From assembly GCA_963840055.1 (NCBI GenBank), contig CAWIXM010000023.1, positions 7,013 through 71,012 on the forward strand: 64,000 bases of DNA, written 5' to 3'. Positions 18,799 to 26,658 of the stretch are shown here, piece by piece. The notes below the pieces were generated by a model. That model searched no databases. It saw only the letters and a program-made list of their open reading frames with translations, and was not told where the DNA came from. The translations under genes were made by a program, and so were the position numbers. Every line of letters starts with the position of its first letter. Position 1 is the stretch's first letter. Origin of the DNA: Rhodoplanes sp963840055 (GTDB lineage: Bacteria > Pseudomonadota > Alphaproteobacteria > Rhizobiales > Xanthobacteraceae).

Positions 18799-19980
18799 TC
18801 ACCGCTCGACCAGCGCTGTGCGCGCGTTGTACCAGTTCATCAACAGCGAGGTTGCGAGGCTGATGGTCAGATAGACCGCCATGGTAATGACGATCACCTC
18901 GACGGCCTGACCGGTATTGTTGAGCACGGTGCCGGCAAAAATTTGAACGAGGTCGGGATAACCGATCGCGACCGCGAGCGTCGAATTTTTGGTCAGATTG
19001 AGATATTGGTTGGTGAGCGGCGGAATAATGACGCGCATTGCCTGCGGAATGACGATCAACCGCAGCGTCGCCCCACGCCTTAGTCCGAGCGCATAGGCGG
19101 CCTCTGTCTGCCCCTTCGCGACGGCGGCAAGACCCGCGCGCACCGCTTCGGCGATGAACGAGGCGGTGTAGAAAACGAGCCCGGTGAGCAAGGCGACGAA
19201 TTCCGGCAGGATCTCGATGCCGCCGCGAATGTTGAAACGCCCCATCTGCGGATAATCGAACGCGACGGTCGCGCCGCTGGCGACGAAGGCCACGACCGGA
19301 GGAATCAGCACGAGCAGAGCCGTTACGACGAAGGCGGTCACGCCGCTGACCGCCCGCGTCAACCGGCCCCGCAACCACAGAAACACGAGCGCAGCGGCGA
19401 CGCCGGCAAGGAACGCTATAGCAATCGCATCCGCGCCCGCGATCTCGGGCCGCGGCAGGAACAGGCCGCGATTGTTGACAAAGCCGCCGCCCGGCACGCC
19501 CAGGCTCTCGCGGACGCCCGGCAGCGCCTTGAGCACGGCGTTGTACCAAAACAGAAGCTGCAGCAGCAGCGGGATGTTGCGGATAAGCTCGACATAGGCG
19601 GCGGCAAGCCGGGCGATGAGGACGTTGGAAGACAGCCGCGCGATGCCGATAAAGAAGCCGAGGATCGTCGAGAACACGATGCCGAGAACGGTCACCAGCA
19701 GCGTGTTGAGCAGGCCGACCCAAAATGCCCGGCCATAGGTCGACACATCAGGCGCATAGGGGATCAACGTCTGGCTGATGTCGAAGCCGGCGGTGTGGTT
19801 CCAGAAGGCGAGGCCGGTCGCGATGTTGGCGCGGGCGAGGTTGCTCGCCATGTTTTCGATCGCGCTATAGGCCAGGAAGCCGAGTACGAGGCAGAGCGCC
19901 ACCTGATAGGCGATGGCGCGATATCGCGGATCGTAGAGCGGAGAAATCTTCGGCGGGGCCCGGTCGAGGCGCTCCGTCAT
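18799..19980 (-). CDS. aapQ: General L-amino acid ABC transporter, permease
   Basis: 393 residues. The opening TERLDRAPPKISPLYDPRYR is characteristic of AapQ. The EAA loop is EAVRAGLAAVAKGQTEAAYA, and the conserved end is LTISLATSLLMNWYNART. It forms the heterodimeric membrane channel with AapM, importing a wide range of L-amino acids delivered by AapJ. Thirty bases separate it from aapJ. Confidence 0.93.
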   Translation of the reverse strand: MTERLDRAPPKISPLYDPRYRAIAYQVALCLVLGFLAYSAIENMASNLARANIATGLAFWNHTAGFDISQTLIPYAPDVSTYGRAFWVGLLNTLLVTVLGIVFSTILGFFIGIARLSSNVLIARLAAAYVELIRNIPLLLQLLFWYNAVLKALPGVRESLGVPGGGFVNNRGLFLPRPEIAGADAIAIAFLAGVAAALVFLWLRGRLTRAVSGVTAFVVTALLVLIPPVVAFVASGATVAFDYPQMGRFNIRGGIEILPEFVALLTGLVFYTASFIAEAVRAGLAAVAKGQTEAAYALGLRRGATLRLIVIPQAMRVIIPPLTNQYLNLTKNSTLAVAIGYPDLVQIFAGTVLNNTGQAVEVIVITMAVYLTISLATSLLMNWYNARTALVER

Positions 19981-20010
19981 GATGGTGTCTCGTCGCCCCT
20001 CTCTTGCCGC

Positions 20011-21027
20011 TCAGCGTATGGGCGGCCCGTAATGAAGCCCGCCCTTGGTCCACAGCGCGTTGAGGCCGCGCGCAATCTTGAGCAGGGAGCCCTGACCGAC
20101 ATTACGGTCGAACACCTCCCCATAGTTCCCCACCAGTTTGACAATGCGGACCACCCAATCCTTGGTAAGGCCGAGCTGTTCGCCGTAATTGCCTTCGGTT
20201 CCGAGCAAGCGCTTGATTTCGGGGTTGGACGACTTCAATTGCTCGCCCACATTCGCCGTCGTGACGTTCAATTCCTCAGCATTGAACATGGCGAACAAGA
20301 CCCAGCGCACGATGTCGAACCACTGGTCATCGCCTTGGCGCACAAACGGTCCCAGCGGCTCCTTGGAGATGATTTCCGGCAGCACCACGTTGTCGTCGGG
20401 CTTGGCCAGCTTGAGACGGACGCTGTAGAGGGCGGAAGCGTCGGCGGTGAAGGCGTCGCAGCGGCCGGTTTCATACGCCTTCAGGGCCTCATCGAGGGTG
20501 GCGAAGGTCACGGTCTTGAGACGCATTTTATTGGTACGGAAGTAGTCCGCGAGATTGAGCTCCGTCGTCGTGCCCTGCTGCACGCAGATCGCCGCATCGT
20601 TGAGTTCGAGCGCCGAATTCACCTTGAGCGACTTGCGAATGATAAAGCCCTGCCCGTCATAGTAATTGACGCCGGTCGCGTTAAGGCCAAGTTGGGTGTC
20701 TCGGGACAGTGTCCACGTCGTGTTGCGGGCCAGCACGTCGACATCGCCCGACTGCAGGGCGGTAAAGCGGTCCTTTGCGGACAGCGGGACGAACTTAACC
20801 TTGGTCGCATCGTTGAAGATCGCCGCCGCAATGGCGCGGCAGAAATCGACGTCCAGCCCCGTCCACACGCCCTGCGGATCCGGCATGCCAAAGCCGGGGA
20901 GCTGGCCATTGGCGCCGCAGTTGAGCACCCCCCGCGCCTTGACGTCGTCGAGGGTGCTCGCCGGTGCGGGCATGGCAAAACCAACGACAGCGCTCGCGAT
21001 GGCGAGTGCTAAGACAACGCGTTTCAT
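20011..21027 (-). CDS. aapJ: General L-amino acid ABC transporter, periplasmic binding protein
   Basis: 338 residues. The start at 21027 (MKRVVLALAIASAVVGFAMP) has GAGGGG upstream and gives a clean signal peptide ending PAPA; the longer frame to 21105 would destroy it. Family motifs are LNCGANGQLPGFGMPD, GLDVDFCRAIAAAIF, ALQSGDVDVLARNTTWT and KEPLGPFVRQGDDQW. It binds amino acids in the periplasm for AapQMP. First gene of the operon, divergent from the lyase gene at 21255. Confidence 0.94.
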   Translation of the reverse strand: MKRVVLALAIASAVVGFAMPAPASTLDDVKARGVLNCGANGQLPGFGMPDPQGVWTGLDVDFCRAIAAAIFNDATKVKFVPLSAKDRFTALQSGDVDVLARNTTWTLSRDTQLGLNATGVNYYDGQGFIIRKSLKVNSALELNDAAICVQQGTTTELNLADYFRTNKMRLKTVTFATLDEALKAYETGRCDAFTADASALYSVRLKLAKPDDNVVLPEIISKEPLGPFVRQGDDQWFDIVRWVLFAMFNAEELNVTTANVGEQLKSSNPEIKRLLGTEGNYGEQLGLTKDWVVRIVKLVGNYGEVFDRNVGQGSLLKIARGLNALWTKGGLHYGPPIR

Positions 21028-21254
21028 GTTCCCCTCATTGACACTGCGCGCCGTCCGGTGCATGGGCAGGTTCGACAGACCCGCCCTGACGCGTCGGTCG
21101 GCCAAATTCGCTCATGCGCGACCGGGCGGCCGTGCGATCTGTACATCCGTCGCGCGTTCCAACTCCCGCATATCAGAACGAACGCCTCTCCGGGGTCAAG
21201 GGATTGTCGGTCGCATGTTCGGGCGCGGAGGAGCACGGCCTTGAGGATCGATCG
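21028..21254. promoter_or_regulatory. Divergent promoter region between aapJ and metC
   Basis: 227 bp separate two divergently transcribed genes, so promoters for both must lie here. No convincing -35/-10 pair or regulator palindrome could be assigned by eye. Confidence 0.5.
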
Positions 21255-22454
21255 ATGAAGCGGACGACAGAGCGCGATGCCACGCTGTCAAAGCTTGCCC
21301 CGCGCACGCGGCTCGCCGTCGCCGGACGCGATCCGTTCGATCATCACGGTTACGTCAACACGCCGGTCTATCACGCCTCGACCCTGCTCTATCCGACCGC
21401 CGAGGATTTCCTCGCCCGCCGCTCGCGCTACAAATACGGCAGGCGCGGCACGCCCACCTCGGAAGCGCTCGAAGACGCATTGCGCCATCTCGAAGGCGAG
21501 GCCTGTGCCGGCGTCGCGCTGCTTCCGTCCGGCCTGGCCGCCGTGTCCGCCGCGCTCCTGGCGGTGCTGCGCGCGGGCGACCACCTGCTGATGACCGATT
21601 CCGTTTACGAGCCGACCCGCGTCTTCTGTGACCGGATCCTGAGCCGGTACGACATTGCCGTCAGCTACTACGACCCGCTCGTCGGGGCCGGCATCGCCGC
21701 GCTGATGCAGCCGAACACGCGCGCCGTCTTCGTCGAAAGCCCGGGCTCGCTGTCGTTCGAGGTCCAGGACATCCCGGCGATCAGCGAGGTCGCCCACGCC
21801 CATGGCGCCCGCGTGCTGATGGACAATACCTGGGCGACGCCGCTCTATTTCCCGGCGCTGGCGCGGGGCGTCGATCTCGCGATCCAATCCGGCACGAAAT
21901 ATATCGGCGGCCATTCCGACGTGATGATCGGCGCCGTGGCGGCCAATGCCGACCTCGTGCGGGAACTCAAGGAATCGGTATTCACCATGGGGCTATGCGT
22001 CGGCCCCGACGACATGTATCTCGCGCTGCGCGGCCTGCGGACTTTGGGCGCGCGGCTTGCGGTGCACCAGGAGTCGGGCCTCGCGGTCGCCCGCTGGCTC
22101 GCGGACCGTCCGGAGGTGCTCGCTGTCCTCCACCCCGCGCTCGAATCGCATCCGGGACATGCCATTTGGAAGCGCGATTTCTCCGGCGCGAGCGGGCTGT
22201 TCTCGGTAGTCCTCAAGCCGGTTCCGACGGCCGCAGTCCACGCTTTCCTCAACGCGCTGACCCTGTTCGGCATCGGCGCGTCGTGGGGTGGCTACGAAAG
22301 CCTCGTCATCCCCTTCGACTGCACCAAAATCCGCACCGCGACCCGCTGGGCGCCGGCCGGTCCGACCGTGCGTCTGCATATTGGGCTTGAGGACGTCGGC
22401 GACCTCATCGCCGATCTGGAGCGCGGCTTCGCCGCTTTCGCGGCTGCGCTATGA
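21255..22454 (+). CDS. metC: Cystathionine beta-lyase-type PLP enzyme
   Basis: 399 residues of the Cys/Met metabolism PLP family. The PLP lysine is in IQSGTKYIGGHSD. Other landmarks are KYGRRGTPTSEALEDALR, LLPSGLAAVSAALL, MDNTWATPLYF and the C-terminal FGIGASWGGYESL. Such enzymes cleave cystathionine to homocysteine, pyruvate and ammonia in the cytoplasm. Start at 21255 (MKRTTERD) follows TTGAGG. Its stop overlaps the convergent LAB_N gene by six bases. The exact lyase specificity (cystathionine versus other thioethers) cannot be decided from sequence. Confidence 0.88.
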   Translation: MKRTTERDATLSKLAPRTRLAVAGRDPFDHHGYVNTPVYHASTLLYPTAEDFLARRSRYKYGRRGTPTSEALEDALRHLEGEACAGVALLPSGLAAVSAALLAVLRAGDHLLMTDSVYEPTRVFCDRILSRYDIAVSYYDPLVGAGIAALMQPNTRAVFVESPGSLSFEVQDIPAISEVAHAHGARVLMDNTWATPLYFPALARGVDLAIQSGTKYIGGHSDVMIGAVAANADLVRELKESVFTMGLCVGPDDMYLALRGLRTLGARLAVHQESGLAVARWLADRPEVLAVLHPALESHPGHAIWKRDFSGASGLFSVVLKPVPTAAVHAFLNALTLFGIGASWGGYESLVIPFDCTKIRTATRWAPAGPTVRLHIGLEDVGDLIADLERGFAAFAAAL

Positions 22455-22796
22455 CGCCGGCCGCGTTTCGACCAGCCGGCCCGCTTTGCGTTCGCGCAGC
22501 ACGAAATACACGTTGCGCAAATAGATGAATACACCGAACGCCTGGCCGGCGATGAACACGGGGTCGCGGCGGTAAAGCGCGTAGATGAGCAGCAGCACGC
22601 CGCCGCCGATGGAAAACCACCAGAACGCCATGGGCACGACGCTGCGGCCGGCGCGTTCCGAAGCGATCCATTGGACGGCGAAGCGCATGGTGAACAAGCC
22701 TTGCGCCGCGAACCCGAGCACGACCCACCAATCGAGATTGGCCACGAACACGTCGTGCAGGTAGTCCCCGATCGCCTGCGACAGATCAATCAGCAT
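22449..22796 (-). CDS. LAB_N domain small membrane protein (lipid A sugar-transfer accessory)
   Basis: 115 residues with about three membrane helices. It matches the domain found at the N-terminus of some lipid-A-disaccharide synthases: WWVVLGFAAQGLFTMRFAVQWIASE, VPMAFWWFSIGGGVLLLIYAL and DPVFIAGQAFGVFIYLRNVYF. Stand-alone versions are found beside a dolichyl-phosphate-type glycosyltransferase and an ArnT-like transferase, as here. It overlaps the upstream gene by about 11 bases, so the two are probably translated together. The biochemical role is not established. Confidence 0.85.
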   Translation of the reverse strand: MLIDLSQAIGDYLHDVFVANLDWWVVLGFAAQGLFTMRFAVQWIASERAGRSVVPMAFWWFSIGGGVLLLIYALYRRDPVFIAGQAFGVFIYLRNVYFVLRERKAGRLVETRPAS

Positions 22797-24678
22797 TCCG
22801 CAAAACCTCCACCACCTGCGGCACGTGCGCCCGGCGCCGGACCAGCCACCACACTCCGGCGAGATCGAGGATGCCGATCCACAGCCGGTCCCACATGCCG
22901 TAATTCGACGTGCCGGCGTGCCGCGGCCGATCGACCACGTCGAGATAGGCGATCTCGTAGCCCTCGCGCCGCATCAAGGCCGGCAGGAAACGGTGCAGCC
23001 CGTCGAAATAGGGCAAGGCCAAAAACACATCGCGCCGAAACGCTTTCAGCCCGCACCCGGTATCGCGGGTGCCGTCGCGCAGCACGGTGCTGCGCACCGT
23101 GTTGGCGACGCGCGATTGCAGCTTCTTGAAGCCGGTCGCCTTGCGGCCGACGCGCTGGCCGGCGACGAGCCCGATCCGGTCGCTCTGCTCCAGCCGCTCG
23201 ACCAGCGCCGGCAGGAAGACGGGGTTGTTCTGTCCATCGCCGTCGAGCGTAACAATTAACGGTGCGCGGGCCGCCGCCACGCCGGTGCGGATCGCAGCCG
23301 ACTGCCCGCAGGAGACCGCATGCCGGACATGACGCAGCCACGGCCGCTCCTCCATCAAGCGGGCGATTTCGGCAGCGGTCTCGTCGGTCGAACCGTCATC
23401 GACATAAATGACTTCGAACGGCACTTTTTCGGACAGGCTGGCCGCGATCTCTTCGACCAGGGGGCCGATATTGCCCGCTTCATTGCGCACCGGAATGACC
23501 ACGGACAGGCGGGGCCGTTCCGCGTCGGCCGTCGGATTTTGCTCGACGTCGGTCGCCGGTTCTTGGACGCCACTCATGCGGACGATCCGCCTCCCCTTGA
23601 TTTCGAATTGCGGCAGGCTGGCGAGGCTCACATTCCAATCAACCTCGCGCTGGCTCCCCTCGCTCGCCTGGGGCGCGTGGGACGACCTAGCGTCGGTGAG
23701 CGCAAGCCTTGACGCATTCCAAGCCGTGGTCGTGAACTCATGGGCGCGCCCGACCGCCCGGCTTGCTTGTAACTGCGCGCGGCGCGGAAACTTGAGCATC
23801 GCCGCCCGCACATCGGAGTGAAACAGCTGCTCCACCGCAACCGCGATCGCCCGCTTTGCTCGCGGGAGTGAAGGAGCGGGAAACGCATGTACGGTTCCTT
23901 CCGGATCGATAAAGAACCCTAGCCGCCGCGAGGCGAACCATTCGCGCACGAGAATGACGCCAAACGCCCCGAACGCCGCGCCCGCAATCACGTCGCTGGG
24001 AAAATGCGCGGAAACAACGATGCGGCTCACCGCAATCGTTATGGCGTAAACCCACAGATACGGCCGCGCCCGCGGAAACATAAGTCCGATCGCTACCAGC
24101 GCGCCGAAGGCGGTGATGGCGTGGCCCGAGGGCATGCTCGCATAGTCGGGCCGCCACGAAAACGGCTCGAATAGGGAGGCCGCCTCGGCGGACGGCCGCA
24201 CCCGTCCGATCAGGCGCTTCACGATGCTCCCGACCAGCGCCGGAAGGCCGATTGCGACAAAGACGAACCCGACGCGCGCGGCGAGCGCGGCGAGCGCCCC
24301 GCTCGAAAGCCGATCGAGGGTCGGCGTAGCAAGCGCCGCCAGCATGACGACCAGCGCACCGACGGGAATGAGAACCCAGCTCGAACGCCCGAAATCGGTG
24401 ATCTCGGCGAAGAACGAGACCAGCCAGAAAGGAAGCGCTCCGACGGCTGAGCCGACGAAGGGATCGATCAGCGCCATGGAGGCGACCACCAAGCCTAGCG
24501 CGGCAACGCCTTGCCAGCGATATTGGCGCAGAAGCGCTCGATAATCGGCTTGTCGTGCGGTTGTGCGAGAGCTGCCGACAAGCGCCGCCGTCCAGAGCGC
24601 GAGATTATAAAGGATGTCGCCGGCGATTACGGCCGCCCGATGTGACGCCCCCTGCACCGCGCCGCCGGCAAAGCTCAT
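22786..24678 (-). CDS. Fused PAP2 phosphatase and polyprenyl-phosphate GT2 glycosyltransferase
   Basis: 630 residues from the ATG at 24678. The N-terminal half is a membrane PAP2 lipid phosphatase with all three motifs: KRLIGRVRP, PSGHAITAFG and SRIVVSAHFPSD. After a linker of about 90 poorly conserved residues, a DPM1-type glycosyltransferase begins near 23577 (MSGVQEP), with VIPVRNEAGN, VDDGSTDE, TLDGDGQNNP and GCGLKAFRRDV. GT2 enzymes of this type load a sugar onto a polyprenyl phosphate. In relatives the two enzymes are usually separate genes. The start overlaps the upstream ArnT-like stop as ATGA, implying translational coupling. Confidence 0.85.
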   Translation of the reverse strand: MSFAGGAVQGASHRAAVIAGDILYNLALWTAALVGSSRTTARQADYRALLRQYRWQGVAALGLVVASMALIDPFVGSAVGALPFWLVSFFAEITDFGRSSWVLIPVGALVVMLAALATPTLDRLSSGALAALAARVGFVFVAIGLPALVGSIVKRLIGRVRPSAEAASLFEPFSWRPDYASMPSGHAITAFGALVAIGLMFPRARPYLWVYAITIAVSRIVVSAHFPSDVIAGAAFGAFGVILVREWFASRRLGFFIDPEGTVHAFPAPSLPRAKRAIAVAVEQLFHSDVRAAMLKFPRRAQLQASRAVGRAHEFTTTAWNASRLALTDARSSHAPQASEGSQREVDWNVSLASLPQFEIKGRRIVRMSGVQEPATDVEQNPTADAERPRLSVVIPVRNEAGNIGPLVEEIAASLSEKVPFEVIYVDDGSTDETAAEIARLMEERPWLRHVRHAVSCGQSAAIRTGVAAARAPLIVTLDGDGQNNPVFLPALVERLEQSDRIGLVAGQRVGRKATGFKKLQSRVANTVRSTVLRDGTRDTGCGLKAFRRDVFLALPYFDGLHRFLPALMRREGYEIAYLDVVDRPRHAGTSNYGMWDRLWIGILDLAGVWWLVRRRAHVPQVVEVLRNAD

Positions 24679-26399
24679 GACCCCGTTCCCATGAAGATCG
24701 TGATCTCGAGCGGACGGCCGGTCGCGACATTGTATCCCTCGATTCGTGGGCCGAGCGCGTAATGCAGACCGATTGCATCGGCGCGCGCAACGAAGGCGCG
24801 CTCCTGTCCCTTCTCCACAAGGGCGAAACGGCAAGGTCCGCCACGGAGAAAATCAGCCGCTCCCGAGCCCGAGGCATGACGCATGTCGGTACCTACGAGA
24901 AATACCAGGCTCGCTTCATAATGACCCGCCGTAACGAAGGCGGGGTTGGCGCACAGAGGCGGATAAAGCTGGCGGGCGACCTGCGCCGAAGGAAATAGCG
25001 CAGGGATCGCCGGGAAGGTTGCGCCGAAAAGAGCGGCGTAGACGAGGATCGCAGCCGCGACCGCGCGCAGGAACGAGGTTTCCGGCCCATCGACGTCGTA
25101 GAGCCACCACGCAAAGATCGCGACAATCACCCCCGCCGCCGCGAGCGGCCAGGAGGCGAAGCCCGGCCGCTGCCCGATCGCGATATTGATGGCGACGGCC
25201 GCGATCGCTGCGGCTGTTGCGATGATAAGCCACCAAACGGTCGCCCGCTTCAACCAGGGGGTCTCCGTCAGCGCCTTCCGGTCGATCGCGCAGGCAATCA
25301 AAATAGCAATCGCCGGGTATAGCGGCAGCACATAGTGAGGCAGCTTCGTCATCGCGAGCTCAAAGACGATCCAGCTCGGCACGATCCAGGCGAGCAGAAA
25401 CCGCACGCCGGGCTCTCTTCGCCATCGCCACACCGCGCCGACCGCAAGCGGCGCCAGCATCGCCGCCGGAAAAAACATCAGCCAGAACAAAGCGAGATAA
25501 TAGCCCGGCGGGCCCCAATGCATTTCCTGCGCCCCGCCGACTTTGGCGAGGAAATCGCCCCCGAGCGAATCGGAAAAAAAGGCGGTCCCGCTGCGCGCGA
25601 TGATCGCGATGAACCAGGGCAGAACGAGAAGCAGCGTCCACGCTATGCCTGGCAAGGGTCTGAGACGTAGGAAGAATCGCGCCGAGCGGTCGAGCACGGC
25701 GAGCGCTCCGACGGCAAATGCGATGAACAGCAGAATCAACGGGCCCTTGATCAGTAAGCCGGCCGCGACCGCAGTCCAGAAGATGGCCGGCACGGCGAGC
25801 GAGCGGGCCTCCTCCGCGTACTCACCGCGCGCCGCCAGATAGGTGCGACCGAGCGCGCCCATGGCGGCGGTGGTGGCCGCGAGGAGCACCGCGTCCGTCG
25901 TCGCCAGCCGCGCCTCGATTCCGAGCATCATCGAACTCGCCATCATGAACCCGGCGAGCAGCGCGGCGCGTGGCGTCACGAAGGCGAGCGCGGCCCAGTA
26001 GGTGAGCAGGACCGCTGCGATCGCCCCCAACAATGAAGGAATGCGGTAAAGCCAGATACGCGTGAGCGCCCGCGGCACGCCCGCCGCTTCGCCTGCCTTC
26101 ACCGCCGCCGCCTGCAGCCAGTAGATGCCGACCGGCTTCTTGTAGCGGCTCACCTCCTGGAAGCGGATGTCGACATAGTCGCCGGTCTCGATCATCTGCT
26201 TGGTCGCCTGCGCGAAACGCGCTTCGTCGCGGTCGACCGGCGGGATGTAGAAAAATCCCGGCAGGAACGCGATCAGGCTTACGAGCAAAAGGGTTGCGGC
26301 GGCATGCTTATGCGATCTCGTCGCAAAATCGACCAGCGCCCCAAAGCCCAAGCCCGAGCGGCCGCGTTTCGATGAACCGGATACCAACGCCATTGTCAT
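24675..26399 (-). CDS. ArnT-like glycosyltransferase, GT39/PMT family
   Basis: 574 residues with about 12 membrane helices. The catalytic periplasmic loop motif is PPVDRDEARFAQATKQMI, then RFQEVSRYKKPVGIYWLQAA. A periplasmic C-terminal domain starts near residue 480. These enzymes take a sugar from a polyprenyl-phosphate donor and place it on lipid A or core in the periplasm; in rhizobia the related Rgt proteins transfer galacturonic acid. Its downstream partners (GT2 donor synthase, LAB_N protein) supply the pathway. The sugar is not determinable from sequence. Confidence 0.88.
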   Translation of the reverse strand: MTMALVSGSSKRGRSGLGFGALVDFATRSHKHAAATLLLVSLIAFLPGFFYIPPVDRDEARFAQATKQMIETGDYVDIRFQEVSRYKKPVGIYWLQAAAVKAGEAAGVPRALTRIWLYRIPSLLGAIAAVLLTYWAALAFVTPRAALLAGFMMASSMMLGIEARLATTDAVLLAATTAAMGALGRTYLAARGEYAEEARSLAVPAIFWTAVAAGLLIKGPLILLFIAFAVGALAVLDRSARFFLRLRPLPGIAWTLLLVLPWFIAIIARSGTAFFSDSLGGDFLAKVGGAQEMHWGPPGYYLALFWLMFFPAAMLAPLAVGAVWRWRREPGVRFLLAWIVPSWIVFELAMTKLPHYVLPLYPAIAILIACAIDRKALTETPWLKRATVWWLIIATAAAIAAVAINIAIGQRPGFASWPLAAAGVIVAIFAWWLYDVDGPETSFLRAVAAAILVYAALFGATFPAIPALFPSAQVARQLYPPLCANPAFVTAGHYEASLVFLVGTDMRHASGSGAADFLRGGPCRFALVEKGQERAFVARADAIGLHYALGPRIEGYNVATGRPLEITIFMGTGS

Positions 26400-26467
26400 G
26401 TCCCGCTAGAAAGCCGGCGGACCATAGAGAAATCCGTGCATCGGGGAAAGGCGAACGGCGCTATCCG

Positions 26468-26573
26468 TTAGCGCATTTTCCAGCGAAGTGGGAACCGGTT
26501 CGCCGCAGAAAATGCGACCACTCAATGACAACCGGCGCGAATTCCGATTCTGTTCGAACGGAATTCGCTCTGG
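26468..26573 (-). repeat. About 100-bp dispersed intergenic repeat, copy 2
   Basis: Inverted relative to the copy at 7246-7348 and built of the same two palindromic parts (GCATTTTCTGCGGCGAACCGG with CACTTCGCTGGAAAATGC, and GAGCGAATTCCGTTCGAAC). It fills most of the gap between pbpC and the ArnT-like gene. Confidence 0.75.
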
Positions 26574-26658
26574 CAGGAGATAACGTCGCGCGCTCGCGCG
26601 AGGAACCGCGGTTCGCCTATCCGTTCCGTACTCCCTAAGGGAGTGCGGAAAACGTGGC

